Source: Paraescarpia echinospica
Lineage: Eukaryota; Annelida; Polychaeta; Sabellida; Siboglinidae
Reading direction: 5' to 3'
NCBI GenBank assembly: GCA_020002185.1
Contig: CM034533.1
Coordinates: 45,460,562-45,524,561 of the forward strand
DNA length: 64,000 nucleotides
Position 1 is the stretch's first letter; every line of letters begins with the position of its first letter. This document shows, piece by piece, positions 46,321-59,837 of the stretch. Position numbers and translations under genes: made by a program. The notes under the pieces are model-generated. The model saw only the letters and a list, made by a program, of their open reading frames with translations. It was not told the origin of the DNA and searched no databases.

Positions 46321-47602
46321 GTGAGTAGTTTAGATAATTTGTTGATACTATAATTTTTATTAACTATTCGAGTTATGAACAATATGTGGAATACATTTTG
46401 CCTAATCAATTTTGTAAGACTCGGGAGCGTAGTCGGCTGAAGAGCTTACTGAAGCCATTCAGGTCATTGGCAATTTTTTGATAGCTGCATCTGGTTTATA
46501 TTCAGAATGAGATAGTCATGATCCTTTAAATACAATTCTCAGTCCTTCCAATACATATCCTAGTCATATTGTTTGACCCATGGTGTGAATGATGCAGTGG
46601 TTCTTACCTTAGCTTTTCAGCGATTATTTTAAAACACTATTTTAATGTTCCCACCCAGTGGACAAAATGACATTGAAATTACATTGTTTCAGGTAACAAT
46701 GTTTAACGAAGTTGGAAACTAGTTGGATTTGAAATTTCAATCTACACCAGGTTTCCACATTGTTTCGACGTCAGATTTAAATGCAGAGGCAATTTTGAAT
46801 ATTGGTTGGATTTAAAAGTTTTATCAACATCATGTTTTATTGATGTTTCAATGTCAGGTTTCAGTGTCGCAACAATGTTGAAAATGGGAAATATTTGAAA
46901 AATTGCACCAACGTCGTGTTTCTACATTGTTTCTACATCAGATACACATGCAGGCACGCACACACGCATGCACGCACGCACACACGCACACTTTTATCCA
47001 TACGTCTCTCAAAAACACCCTATGTCCCTCCCATGTCCATCAGCTGACCCACCTCTGACACCAGCCCACCAACCCAGCTGCCTGCACCACCAGCACAAAT
47101 TTCTATTTCTGTATTTCTCTCCTTCTGTAGACAGTTCTCCTTGTTCCTTCTTCCTTTTGTTTCCCTGCATCCATCTGTCTCTCATTCCTGTGTCAGTGTT
47201 GCTCCATGTGTGTCTAGTTTAGTCAGTCAGTCTTGTCATAATAAACAATAATGGAACAATATCTTAAATTTATTTTAAGACCAAAACCAGCATTTTAGGA
47301 CCATTAGAGCCAAAGTTATGTCTACATGTGTGTTACAAGGTAACGCAAACTATTTGCCTTCTTTTATCGTTAACATGCAATAACTCAACAAATATTTCAT
47401 TCAAAGGTTTGAAATTTGGCAATTGAAAATTGAAATGGGTCAAGAATATTTTATGAATACTATTTAGCTATGGAAGTCACTCAGGATTCATGCAGATATT
47501 TGGAATACATTGATGTAAAATTGGTGCTATGTAAAAACAACATGCACAAATAGACATTAAGACTATAGTATATGCATGTATGGCATCTCTCCTGGGTTAC
47601 AG
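46321..47602 (+). other. Intron; cassette remnant without EGF-b and CBM14
   Basis: Intron DNA is related to the other cassettes (AGCGTAGTCGGCTGAAGAGC, the CA-rich/Pro-rich stretch at 46950-47220, GACCAAAACCAGCATTTTAG), but the EGF-b and chitin-binding exons are missing. The cassette is 1.39 kb instead of about 3.3 kb. Confidence 0.6.
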
Positions 47603-47719
47603 ATGTTACGATGTGTAGTGGTGACGTCACGTGTGCTAACGGTGGGACATGTGAAGATACCATGAGTGGCTTCAAGTGCCACTGTAAAGATGGCTACAAT
47701 GGACTGACGTGTGAAAATA
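47603..47719 (+). CDS. EGF-like exon a2
   Basis: 39 codons, acceptor CTGGGTTACAG, donor AAATA/GTGAGT, phase 1-1. [17 protein letters not shown] then [11 protein letters not shown] and [10 protein letters not shown]-x5-C-x5-C-x8-C-x-C-x8-C, a canonical EGF-like module. First member of cassette 1; its end codon splits as A+GA with EGF-b. Confidence 0.85.
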
Positions 47720-49428
47720 GTGAGTAGTGTACAGAATTTATAAATACTATATTAACTATTTGACTTATGAACAATGTGTGGAATACATGTTGTGTAATCA
47801 CTTTTATAAGACTGAGGAGCGTAGTCGGCGGAAGAGCTTACTGAAGCCATTCAGGTCTTTCGCAATTTTTTGATAGCTGCATCTGGTTTATATTCAGAAT
47901 GAGATAGTCATGATCCTTTTAAATACAATTCTCAGTCCTTCCAATACACATGCAAGTCAAATTGTTTGGCCCATGGTGTGAATGATGGAACGGTTCTTGA
48001 AACAGATTTTCAGTGATTATTTTAATCACACTATTTTAATGTTCCCACCCAATGGACAAAATGACGATGATATTACATTGTTTCAGTGTCAGGTACTAAT
48101 GTTGTAACGATGTTGGAAACTATAGATGGATGTGTAATTTTAATGAACATTAGGTTTTCACATTGTTTCGACGTCAGGTTTCAACGCAGAGGCAATTTTA
48201 AATATTGGTTGGATTTGAAAGTTTGATCAATATCATGTTTTATTAATGTTTCGACGTCTGGTTTCAGTGTCGCAACAATGTTGAAAATGAGATGTATTTG
48301 AAAATTGCACCAACGTTGTGTTTCTACATTGTTTCTACATCAGATGCACACGCAGGCTTGCACGCACGCACGCATACACACTCACTCACAGACACGCACA
48401 CACGCTCACTTTTATCCATGCGTCTCTCACAAACACCCTATGTCCCTCCCATGTCCATCAGCTGACCCTCTCCCACCCCCGACACCAGTCCACCCACCCA
48501 GCTGCCTGCACCACCAGCACAAATTTCTACTTCTGTATTTCTCTCCTTCTGTAGACAGTTCTCCTTGTTCTTTCTTCCCTTTGTCTCTCATTCCTGTGTC
48601 AGTGTTGCTGCATGTGTGTCTAGTTTAGTCAGTCATTCAGTCTTCTCATAATCTTGTAGAACCAACAACCTGTTCTGAGGTCACCTGACAGCTTGTCGAT
48701 GCATATACCCCAAAGAAAGCCTATTGTTTCCCGTTAAGGATTCATACATCAATATTGCTAGAGATTAAATTTGATCGGAATCGGATTTTACTCAATTTGT
48801 GTATACCAAGGTCAAAGTCACTGACCATGACTCCAAAATAGTATTCAACAACTATTGCATACATATGAATAGAACAATATCTTAGCTTTATCTTAAGGCG
48901 AACATTAGCATTTTAGCACCATACCTGCCAACGTTATATCAATTTATATATTATGAGGTAACATGAAATTGCGTAAACATGACCCAAAATGCACCTAAAA
49001 TTACTCTCTAACTCAAGATCTTGTCAAGTCGTACTCTAATTTTTTGCAAGCAAGGTGTTGATATAAAGACCTGCCTAGAGATCAAATTTGATCAAAATCG
49101 GGATTTATTTATTTTTGGGTATATAATGTCAATGTCAATGACCTTTAAAACAAAATATTATTAAATTGTCATGTGAAATATATATATATTTGTGGATAGA
49201 ACATTCTTAACATTATTTTAAGACCAAAACCAGCACTTTTGGACCACTAGACCCACAGTTATGTTTACATGTACAGGTAGCAAACTATTTGCCTTCTTTT
49301 ATCATTAACATGCAATAATTAAAAAAATTATTGACTCAAATTTCATAAACATTTTAATGGGTCAACATTTTGTTGGCCTTTTCTTGCTTGATTTCATATG
49401 GAATGACCCAATTTGCTCTTTTGTGCAG
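47720..49428 (+). other. Intron between EGF-a2 and EGF-b1
   Basis: Highly conserved in all cassettes. It holds a CA/CG stretch and a C/T-rich stretch at 48350-48600 (CCTCCCATGTCCATCAG, CACCCCCGACACCAGTCCAC) that keeps a 107-codon open frame. See rejected items. No splice donor makes it an exon. Confidence 0.6.
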
Positions 49429-49566
49429 GATATTCGTTCTGCTGGAGTGAGATGCCGTGTAAAAACGGTGGTACATGTATGGACCTACCCAATGATGAAT
49501 ACATGTGCATATGTCTAGAGATGTGTGGATGCTCAACAGAGAAGCCTTTCGGCAATTGTACAATAG
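49429..49566 (+). CDS. EGF-like exon b1
   Basis: 46 codons, acceptor CTCTTTTGTGCAG, donor ATAG/GTGTGT, phase 1-1. YSFCWSEMPCKNGGTCMDL, NDEYMCICLEMCGCST and EKPFGNC give eight cysteines: an EGF-like core with an extra C-G-C pair before the last cysteine. Distinct from EGF-a. Followed by CBM14-like exon 49931. Confidence 0.8.
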
Positions 49567-49930
49567 GTGTGTCAATATATTCTTTTTCATCATGGAAGCA
49601 TAATGGTATTAAATGTGGTTCTCCTTAGATGTGTGTTAATGTATCTAAGACTAGCACATTGAATTGATCTGCTGTTGTATTACTTTACTAAATTAGATTG
49701 ATTCACCTTGTGGTAGTGACGTACTACATTAGGTGTTGTGTGCTTTGTAAGATAATTTAATCAGCTAGTTCGTCCTTACAGACAACACAACATATATGTT
49801 TGTACACATATATAATATGTGTACAAACGTTATAATAATAATGTCTGCTTCTGTTGTTATCATTTATAATGGAGAATTACTACTAATTGAGGTCATAATG
49901 GAAAAAAAGTTACAAATATTTTGCTTCCAG

Positions 49931-50137
49931 ATGAAGCCAACATCTGTAAGCCTGAGAATATGAAGCTTCATCACGTTGCTCATCCATATGACTGCTCAAA
50001 GTACATTGACTGCAGTGGTCCGGGCGACACGTTTGTCAAAGAGGATTACGTCTGGCATTACGAGGAAAGGCTCGTGTATAATCCTGCGAATGGTTTGTCC
50101 GCAGAGCTGGGGGATGTCGGATGCGCTGCACTAGTTG
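49931..50137 (+). CDS. CBM14/peritrophin-A-like exon 1
   Basis: 69 codons, acceptor TTTTGCTTCCAG, donor GTTG/GTAAGT, phase 1-1. ICKPENMKLHHVAHPYDC, SKYIDC, and later WHYEERLVYNPANGLSAELG then DVGC. C-x15-C-x5-C and the G/R-L-V-Y-N-P signature fit chitin-binding peritrophin-A modules. But only four cysteines are present: the fourth and fifth family cysteines are missing (WHYEE in place of the C-P-x-G part). The fold is likely retained, chitin binding unproven. This copy has EERLVY where the others have EEGLVY. Confidence 0.75.
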
Positions 50138-50869
50138 GTAAGTTGAAACTGACACTGTTCCATATAGGCTAGATATGACCATAAGTGTGGTTTTATGTCA
50201 AAATTAAATATCACATACATCCTTTCAAGCCCTGTATGTAAATTGCATGGAGCTGTCACTAATCGTGTACGTATTCTATGGAAGAGATGCTAAAGTTCTA
50301 CTTAATAATATTATTAGCAGCTGGTAGTTGATAATAGTTATTTACCGTTGAACCATTAAATATTTGAAGACTTTGACTTTAAGCCTGTGAAACATCATAC
50401 TGTCTTGATCATGTCTCAGTATTTACATCAAGTGGCAACAATTACCGCAAATTCAAGTAATGCCCTTGGTTCAGCAGAATTGTACAGCTCAGTGAATATA
50501 ATAGACGGTTAGGAGAAGTCAGATTTAGTTGTCATAAAATGTTGTCATGTACGCACACAGCAAGCAATGACATGTATATATTTAAAACTGTAAACATTCC
50601 ATTACTAAACAAATTTGACTGGTAGTTCCTGATTTAGAGGTAACGAATACTTAAAATGATGTAATTTACGTCCTTATTTATTAATTTATTTTGCAAAATG
50701 ATCATATGTTAATGAATCATTGCAAACCACTTAGCTATGGAAGTCATCCAGGATTCATGCAGATAGTTGGAATACATTGATGTAAAATTAGTGCTATGTA
50801 AAAACAACATCCACAAATAGACATTAAGACTATAGTATATGCATGTATGGTATCTCTCCTGGATTACAG
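50138..50869 (+). other. Intron between CBM14 and EGF-a
   Basis: About 730 bp, conserved between all cassettes, with no further exon. Confidence 0.6.
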
Positions 50870-50986
50870 ATGTTATGATGTGTAGTGGTAGTGTCACGTG
50901 TGCTAACGGTGGGACATGTGAAGATACCATGAGTGGCTTCAAGTGCCACTGTAAAGATGGCTACAATGGACTGACCTGTGAAAATA
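50870..50986 (+). CDS. EGF-like exon a3
   Basis: 39 codons, phase 1-1, as a2 but [11 protein letters not shown] (Ser for Asp in the first loop). Starts cassette 2. Confidence 0.85.
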
Positions 50987-52743
50987 GTGAGTAGTGTACA
51001 GAATTTATGAATATTATATTAACTATTTGACTTATGAACAATATGTGGAATACATGTTGTGTAATCACTTTTATAAGACTGAGGAGCATAGTCGGCGGAA
51101 GAGCTTACTGAAGCCATTCAGGTCTTTCGCAATTTTTTGATAGATGCATCTGGTTTATATTCAGAATGAGATAGTCATGATCCTTTTAAATACAATTCTC
51201 AGTCCTTCCAGTACACATGCTAGTCAAATTGTTTGGCCCATGGTGTGAATGATGGAACGGTTCTTGAAACAGATTTTCAGTGATTATTTTAATCACACTA
51301 TTTTAATGTTCAAAATGACGATGATATTACATTGTTTCAGTGTCAGGTACTAATGTTGTACAAAATGGACAAAATGACGATGATATTACATTGTTTCAGT
51401 GTCAGGTACAAATGTTGTAACGATGTTGGAAACTATAGATGGATGTGTAATTTTAATCAACATTAGGTTTTCACATTGTTTCGACGTCAGGTTTCAATGC
51501 AGAGGCAATTTTAAATACTGGTTGGATTTGAAAGTTTGATCAATATCATGTTTTATTAATGTTTCGACGTCTGGTTTCAGTGTCGCAACAATGTTGAAAA
51601 TGGGATGTATTTGAAAATTGCACCAACGTTGTGTTTCTACATTGCTTCTACATCAGATATACACGCAGGCTTGCACGCACGCACGCATGCACACTCACTC
51701 ACAGACACGCACACACGCTCACTTTTATTCCTGCGTCTCTCACAAACACCCTATGTCCCTCCCATGTCCATCAGCTGACCCACTCCCACCCCCGACACCA
51801 GTCCACCCACCCAGCTGCCTGCACCACCAGCACAAATTTCTACTTCTGTATTTCTCTCCTTCTGTAGACAGTTCTCCTTGTTCTTTCTTCCCTTTGTCTC
51901 TCATTCCTGTGTCAGTGTTGCTGCATGTGTGTCTAGTTTAGTCAGTCTTTCAGTCTTCTCATAATCTTGTAGAACCAACAACCTGTTCTGAGGTCACCTG
52001 ACAGCATGTCGATGCATATACCCCAAAGAAAGCCTATTGTTTCCCGTTAAGGATTCATACATCAATATTGCTAGTGATTAAATTTGATCGGAATCGGAGT
52101 TTACTCAATTTGTGTATACCAAGGTCAAAGTCAGTGACCATGACTCCAAAATAGTATTCAACTGCTATTGCATACATATGAATAGAACAATATCTTAGCT
52201 TTATCTTAAGACGAACAGTAGCATTTTAGCACCATACCTGCCAACGTTATATCAATTTATATATTATGAGGTAACATGAAATTGCGTAAACATGACCCAA
52301 AATGCACCTAAAATTTCTCTCTAACTCAAGATCTTGTCAAGTCGTACTCTAATTTTTTGTAAGCAAGGTGTTGATATAAAGACCTGCCTAGAGATCAAAT
52401 TTGATCAAAATCGGGATTTATTTATTTTTGGGTATATAATGTCAATGTTAATGACCTTTAAAACAAAATATTATTAAATTGTCATGTGAAATATATATAT
52501 ATTTGTGGATAGAACATTGTCTTAACATTATTTTAAGACCAAAACCAGCACTTTAGGACCACTAGACCCACAGTTATGTTTACATGTACAGGTAGCAAAC
52601 TATTTGCCTTCTTTTATCATTAACATGCAATAATTCAAAAAATAATTGACTCAAATTTCATAAAAATTTGAATGGGTCAACATTTTGTTGGCCTTTTCTT
52701 GCTTGATTTCATATGGAATGACCCAATTTGCTCTTTTGTGCAG

Positions 52744-52881
52744 GATATTCGTTCTGCTGTAATGAGATGCCGTGTAAAAACGGTGGTACATGTATGGACC
52801 TACCGAATGATGAATACATGTGCATATGTCTAGAGATGTGTGGATGCTCAACAGAGAAGCCTTTCGGCAATTGTACAATAG
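52744..52881 (+). CDS. EGF-like exon b2, with an extra cysteine
   Basis: As b1, but the second residue after the first cysteine is Asn and Trp is replaced by Cys (SFCCNEMPC), giving nine cysteines, an odd number. This may leave a free thiol or allow an intermolecular disulfide, or it may signal relaxed constraint on this copy. Confidence 0.8.
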
Positions 52882-53002
52882 GTGTGTCAATATATTCTTT
52901 TTCATCATGGAAGCATAATGGTATTAAATGTGGTCCTCCTTAGATGTGTGTTAATGTATCTAAGACTAGCACATTGAATTGATCTGCTGTTGTATTACTT
53001 TA

Positions 53003-54185
53003 AACCACTCCTAATTAATTTGGCTTTTAGCCTAAACATGGAACGGAGTTATGCGTGTTTGCATTTAAGGAATTATTAAGGTTCTACACTGAACATGGTT
53101 CAGCTATGCACGTCGCGTTTTTAGATGCATCAAAGGCGTTTGATCGTGTCAACCGATATAAACTTTTAACGAAACTAGAACAACGAAATGTACCGAACTA
53201 TATCTTAAGAGTACTCAGCAATTAATTCAATAATCAATGTGTATGCTTACGATGGGGAAATACCTACTCGGACTTCTTCTCGGTAGGCAATGGTGTTAAG
53301 CAAGGTGGGAAGTTATCCCCTTTGCTTTTTAACATTTATATGGATAATCTGAGTATACAACTGCACAAAAAACAAATCGGTTGTAGTCTTGGTAACATGG
53401 TTGTTAATCACCTTTTATACGCCGATGATCTACTTCAGTTTGCACCTTCTGCTAAAGGACTACAAACACTACTTGACATGTGTTACTCATATGGATGTGA
53501 GCATGACGTGCAATACAATGCGGGTAAATCCCTGGTCATGTACTTTGAATCTAGAATATCAAATCTGTCTAAAGAAATGACATTAGGAGGAAAGAAGCTA
53601 AACTTTGCCACCTCCTGTAAATATCTTGGACATGTCATTTCTAATAACTTGTCTGATGAGTCTGACATGCAAGCCAAAGTGAGACTTTTGTATGCCAAGA
53701 GTAATATGTGACGTCAAAAGTTCCACTTTTGTTCAACTGCTGTAAAAAAATAAGCTATTTACAGCGTATTTTGGTAATATCTATATGTGTCCGTTATGGG
53801 TGAACTTTAGAAAAGTTAATTTTCAGCAATTAGTTGTTGCATATAATAACTCTTTCAGAATATTGAACAATTTGCCCATGAGATGTAGAGCTAGCCACAT
53901 GTTTGCTACAGCTAATGTCAGCTCGGGTAAATGTGTAATCAGAAAGGCTATTTTTAGTTTAATGAATAGGATTGACATGTCTTTGAATCCCATTATTTAT
54001 AGCATTAAAACTAGCGACGTTTATTGTACTTCGAAACTGCGGCACCAGTGGGTCCGGGATTTATATAATTTTTAAACATATTGTTCTTATCGATGTATTT
54101 TTATATTTATTTACATACTTTTATTGATGTACTTGTATATATGGACATGATGATTGTCTGAAATAAATACATTATTATTATTATT
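53003..54185 (+). mobile_element. 5'-truncated LINE, cassette 2 copy
   Basis: 1183-bp insertion, absent from cassette 1, between 9-bp duplications ATTACTTTA (52994-53002 and 54186-54194), ending in AATAAATACATTATTATTA. RT motifs: AMHVAFLDASKAFDRVN (first catalytic Asp), GVKQGGKLSPLLFNIYMDNL, LLYADDLLQFAPSAKG (catalytic YADD), YNAGKSLVMYF, and a C-terminal LNNLPMRCRASHMFATANV part. Stops interrupt it (SN-stop-FNNQ; TGA after SNM; AAAAAAATAA slip). LINE clade not assigned; TAA-type tails are known in I-group and related elements. Confidence 0.85.
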
Positions 54186-54437
54186 ATTACTTTACTAAAT
54201 TAGATTGATTCACCTTGTGGTAGTGACGTACTACATTAGGTGTTGTGTGCTTTGTAAGATAATTTAATCAGCTAGTTCGTCCTTACAGACAACACAACAT
54301 ATATGTTTGTACACATATATAATATGTGTACTAACGTTATAATAATAATGTCTGCTTCTGTTGTTATCGTTTATAATGGAGAATTACCACTAATTGAGGT
54401 CATAATGGTAAAAAAGTTACAAATATTTTGCTTCCAG

Positions 54438-54644
54438 ATGAAGCCAACATCTGTAAGCCTGAGAATATGAAGCTTCATCGCGTTGCTAATCCATATGACT
54501 GCTCAAAGTACATTGACTGCAGTGGTCCGGGCGACACGTTTGTCAAAGAGGATTACGTCTGGCATTACGAGGAAGGGCTCGTGTATAATCCTGCGAATGG
54601 TTTGTCCGCAGAGCTGGGGGATGTCGGATGCGCTGCACTAGTTG
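54438..54644 (+). CDS. CBM14/peritrophin-A-like exon 2
   Basis: 69 codons, phase 1-1, as exon 1 but LHRVANPYDC (Asn for His) and EEGLVYNP. Lies 253 bp after the LINE insertion, so the insertion enlarged the intron without touching splice sites. Confidence 0.75.
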
Positions 54645-55376
54645 GTAAGTTCAAACCGACATTGTTCCATATAGGCTAGATATGACCATAAGTGTGGTTT
54701 TATGTCAAAATTAAATATCACATACATCCTTTCAAGCCCTGTATGTAAATTGCATGGAGCTGTCACTAATCGTGTACGTATTCTATGGAAGAGATGCTAA
54801 AGTTCTACTTAATAATATTATTAGCAGCTGGTAGTTAATAATAGTTATTTATCGTTGAACCATTAAATATTTGAAGACTTTGACTTTAAGCCTATGAAAC
54901 ATCATACTGTCTTGATCATGTCTCAGTATTTACATCAAGTGGCATCTATTACCGCAAATTCAAGTAATGCCATTGGTTCAGCAGAATGGTACAGCTCAGT
55001 GAATACAATAGATGGATAGGAGAAGTCAGATTTAGTTGTCATAAAATGTTGTCATGTACGCACACAGCAAGCAGTGACATGTATATATTTAAAACTGTAA
55101 ACATTCCATTACTAAACAAATTTGACTGGTACTTCCTGATTTAAAGGTAACGAATACTTAAAATTATGTAATTTACGTCCTGATTTATTAATTTATTTTG
55201 CAAAATGATCATATGTTGATGAATAATTGCAAACCACTTAGCTATGGAAGTCATCCAGGATACATGCAGATAGTTGGAATACATTCATGTAAAATTAGTG
55301 CTATGTAAAAACAACATCCACAAATAGACATTAAGACTATAGTATATGCATGTATGGTATCTCTCCTGGATTACAG

Positions 55377-55493
55377 ATGTTATGATGTGTAGTGGTGACG
55401 TCACGTGTGCTAACGGTGGGACATGTAAAGATACTATGAGTGGCTTCAAGTGCCACTGTAAAGATGGCTACAATGGACTGACCTGTGAAAATA
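55377..55493 (+). CDS. EGF-like exon a4
   Basis: 39 codons, phase 1-1; [12 protein letters not shown] (Lys for Glu after the third cysteine). Starts cassette 3. Confidence 0.85.
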
Positions 55494-57204
55494 GTGAGTA
55501 GTGTACAGAATTGATGAATACTATATTAACTATTTGACTTATGAACAATGTGTGGAATACATGTTGTGTAATCACTTTTATAAGACTGAGGAGCGTAGTC
55601 GGCGGAAGAGCTTACTGAAGCCATTCAGGTCTTTCGCAATTTTTTGATAGCTGCATCTGGTTTATATTCAGAATGAGATAGTCATGATCCTTTTAAATAC
55701 AATTCTCAGTCCTTCCAATACACATGCAAGTCAAATTGTTTGGCCCATGGTGTGAATGATGGAACGGTTCTTGAAACAGATTTTCAGTGATTATTTTAAT
55801 CACACTATTTTAATGTTCCCACCCAATGGACAAAATGACGATGATATTACATTGTTTCAGTGTCAGGTACTAATGTTGTAACGATGTTGGAAACTATAGA
55901 TGGATGTGTAATTTTAATGAACATTAGGTTTTCACATTGTTTCGACGTCAGGTTTCAACGCAGAGGCAATTTTAAATATTGGTTGGATTTGAAAGTTTGA
56001 TCAATATCATGTTTTATTAATGTTTCGACGTCTGGTTTCAGTGTCGCAACAATGTTGAAAATGGGATGTATTTGAAAATTGCACCAACGTTGTGTTTCTA
56101 CATTGTTTCTACATCAGATACACACGCAGGCTTGCACGCACGCACGCATGCACACTCACTCACAGACACGCACACACGCTCACTTTTATCCATGCGTCTC
56201 TCACAAACACCCTATGTCCCTCCCATGTCCATCAGCTGACCCTCTCCCACCCCCGACAACAGTCCACCTACCCAGCTGCCTGCACCACCAGCACACGTTT
56301 CTACTTCTGTATTTCTCTCCTTCTGTAGACAGTTCTCCTTGTTCTTTCTTCCCTTTGTCTCTCACTCCTGTGTCAGTGTTGCTGCATGTGTGTCTAGTTT
56401 AGTCAGTCATTCAGTCTTCTCATAATCTTGTAGAACCAACAACCTGTTCTGAGGTCACCTGACAGCATGTCGATGCATATACACCAAAGAAAGCCTATTG
56501 TTTCCCGTTAAGGATTCATACATCAATATTGCTAGAGATTAAATTTGATCGGAATCGGAGTTTAATCAATTTGTGTATACCAAGGTCAAAGTCAGTGACC
56601 ATGACTCCAAAATAGTATTCAACTGCTATTGCATACATATGAATAGAACAATATCTTAGCTTTATCTTAAGACGAACATTAGCATTTTAGCACCATACCT
56701 GCCAACGTTATATCAATTTATATATTATGAGGTAACATGAAATTGCGTAAACATGACCCAAAATGCACCTAAAATTACTCTCTAACTCAAGATCTTGTCA
56801 AGTCGTACTCTAATTTTTTTTAAGCAAGGTGTTGATATAAAGACCTGCCTAGAGATCAAATTTGATCAAAATCGGGATTTATTTATTTTTGGGTATATAA
56901 TGTCAATGTCAATGACCTTTAAAACAAAATATTATTAAATTGTCATGTGAAATATATATATATTTGTGGATAGAACATTGTCTTAACATTATTTTAAGAC
57001 CAAAACCAGCACTTTAGGACCACTAGACCCACAGTTATGTTTACATGTACAGGTAGCAAACTATTTGCCTTCTTTTATCATTAACATGCAATAATTCAAA
57101 AAATAATTGACTCAAATTTCATAAAAATTTGAATGGGTCAACATTTTGTTGGCCTTTTCTTGCTTGATTTCATATGGAATGACCCAATTTGCTCTTTTGT
57201 GCAG

Positions 57205-57342
57205 GATATTCGTTCTGCTGGAATGAGATGCCGTGTAAAAACGGTGGTACATGTATGGACCTACCCAATGATGAATACATGTGCATATGTCTAGAGATGT
57301 GTGGATGCTCAACAGAGAAGCCTTTCGGCAATTGTACAATAG
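57205..57342 (+). CDS. EGF-like exon b3
   Basis: 46 codons, phase 1-1; SFCWNEMPC. Eight cysteines as b1. Confidence 0.8.
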
Positions 57343-57463
57343 GTGTGTCAATATATTCTTTTTCATCATGGAAGCATAATGGTATTAAATGTGGTTCTCC
57401 TTAGATGTGTGTTAATGTATCTAAGACTAGCACATTGAATTGATCTGCTGTTGTATTACTTTA

Positions 57464-58646
57464 AACCACTCCTAATCAATTTGGCTTTTAGCCTAAACAT
57501 GGAACGGAGTTATGCGTGTTTGCATTTAAGGAATTATTAAGGTTCTACACTGAACATGGTTCAGCTATGCACGTCGCGTTTTTAGATGCATCAAAGGCGT
57601 TTGATCGTGTCAACCGATATAAACTTTTAACGAAACTAGAACAACGAAATGTACCGAACTATATCTTAAGAGTACTCAGCAATTAATTCAATAATCAATG
57701 TGTATGCTTACGATGGGGAAATACCTACTCGGACTTCTTCTCGGTAGGCAATGGTGTTAAGCAAGGTGGGAAGTTATCCCCTTTGCTTTTTAACATTTAT
57801 ATGGATAATCTGAGTATACAACTGCACAAAAAACAAATCGGTTGTAGTCTTGGTAACATGGTTGTTAATCACCTTATATACGCCGATGATCTACTTCAGT
57901 TTGCACCTTCTGCTAAAGGACTACAAACACTACTTGACTTGTGTTACTCATATGGATGTGAGCATGACGTGCAATACAATGCGGGTAAATCCCTGGTCAT
58001 GTACTTTGAATCTAGAATATCAAATCTGTCTAAAGAAATGACATTAGGAGGAAAGAAGCTAAACTTTGCCACCTCCTGTAAATATCTTGGACATGTCATT
58101 TCTAATAACTTGTCTGATGAGTCTGACATGCAAGCCAAAGTGAGACTTTTGTATGCCAAGAGTAATATGTGACGTCAAAAGTTCCACTTTTGTTCAACTG
58201 CTGTAAAAAAATAAGCTATTTACAGCGTATTTTGGTAATATCTATATGTGTCCGTTATGGGTGAACTTTAGAAAAGTTAATTTTCAGCAATTCGTTGTTG
58301 CATATAATAACTCTTTCAAAATATTGAACAATTTGCCCATGAGATGTAGCGCTAGCCACATGTTTGCTACAGCTAATGTCAGCTCGGGTAAATGTGTAAT
58401 CAGAAAGGCTATTTTTAGTTTAATGAATAGGATTGACATGTCTTTGAATCCCATTATTTATAGCATTAAAACTAGCGACGTTTATTGTACTTCGAAACTG
58501 CGGCACCAGTGGGTCCGGGATTTATATAATTTTTAAACATATTGTTCTTATCGATGTATTTTTATATTTATTTACATACTTTTATTGATGTACTTGTATA
58601 TATGGACATGATGATTGTCTGAAATAAATACATTATTATTATTATT
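57464..58646 (+). mobile_element. 5'-truncated LINE, cassette 3 copy
   Basis: Same insertion, boundaries, ATTACTTTA duplications and length (1183 bp) as the cassette 2 copy, with the same TGA after SNM and the same AAAAAAATAA slip. It therefore descends from the same insertion by cassette duplication and not from a second retrotransposition. Confidence 0.9.
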
Positions 58647-58898
58647 ATTACTTTACTAAATTAGATTGATTCACCTTGTGGTAGTGACGTACTACATTAG
58701 GTGTTGTGTGCTTTGTAAGATAATTTAATCAGCTAGTTCGTCCTTACAGACAACACAACATATATGTTTGTACACATATATAATATGTGTACTAACGTTA
58801 TAATAATAATGTCTGCTTCTGTTGTTATCGTTTATAATGGAGAATTACCACTAATTGAGGTCATAATGGTAAAAAAGTTACAAATATTTTGCTTCCAG

Positions 58899-59105
58899 AT
58901 GAAGCCAACATCTGTAAGCCTGAGAATATGAAGCTTCATCGCGTTGCTCATCCATATGACTGCTCAAAGTACATTGACTGCAGTGGTCCGGGCGACACGT
59001 TTGTCAAAGAGGATTACGTCTGGCATTACGAGGAAGGGCTCGTGTATAATCCTGCGAATGGTTTGTCCGCAGAGCTGGGGGATGTCGGATGCGCTGCACT
59101 AGTTG
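58899..59105 (+). CDS. CBM14/peritrophin-A-like exon 3
   Basis: 69 codons, phase 1-1; LHRVAHPYDC and EEGLVYNP. Four cysteines as in the other copies. Confidence 0.75.
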
Positions 59106-59837
59106 GTAAGTTCAAACCGACATTGTTCCATATAGGCTAGATATGACCATAAGTGTGGTTTTATGTCAAAATTAAATATCACATACATCCTTTCAAGCCC
59201 TGTATGTAAATTGCATGGAGCTGTCACTAATCGTGTACGTATTCTATGGAAGAGATGCTAAAGTTCTACTTAATAATATTATTAGCAGCTGGTAGTTAAT
59301 AATAGTTATTTATCGTTGAACCATTAAATATTTGAAGACTTTGACTTTAAGCCTGTGAAACATCATGCTGTCTTGATCATGTCTCAGTATTTACATCAAG
59401 TGGCATCTATTACCGCAAATTCAAGTAATGCCATTGGTTCAGCAGAATGGTACAGCTCAGTGAATACAATAGATGGATAGGAGAAGTCAGATTTAGTTGT
59501 CATAAAATGTTGTCATGTACGCACACAGCAAGCAGTGACATGTATATATTTAAAACTGTAAACATTCCATTACTAAACAAATTTGACTGGTAGTTCCTGA
59601 TTTAGAGGTAACGAATACTTAAAATGATGTAATTTACGTCCTTATTTATTAATTTATTTTGCAAAATGATCATATGTTGATGAATAATTGCAAACCACTT
59701 AGCTATGGAAGTCATCCAGGATACATGCAGATAGTTGGAATACATTGATGTAAAATTAGTGCAATGTAAAAACAACATCCACAAATATACATTAAGACTA
59801 TAGTATATGCATGTATGGTATTTCTCCTGGGTTACAG

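Noticed and set aside
48305..48628. 107-codon Pro/His/Thr-rich frame conserved in four cassettes (also 51618, 56079, 60540)
   Set aside because: It lies in a cassette intron with a CA-rich start. Its conservation equals that of the neighbouring intron, it has no donor in phase 1, and it would break the EGF-a to EGF-b frame. A Pro-rich linker exon from CCATCAG/CTGACC was considered but no suitable donor was found.
49354..49593. Minus-strand frames opposite EGF-b exons (also 52651, 57112, 61575)
   Set aside because: Antisense shadows of conserved EGF exons and introns; conservation is explained by the plus strand.
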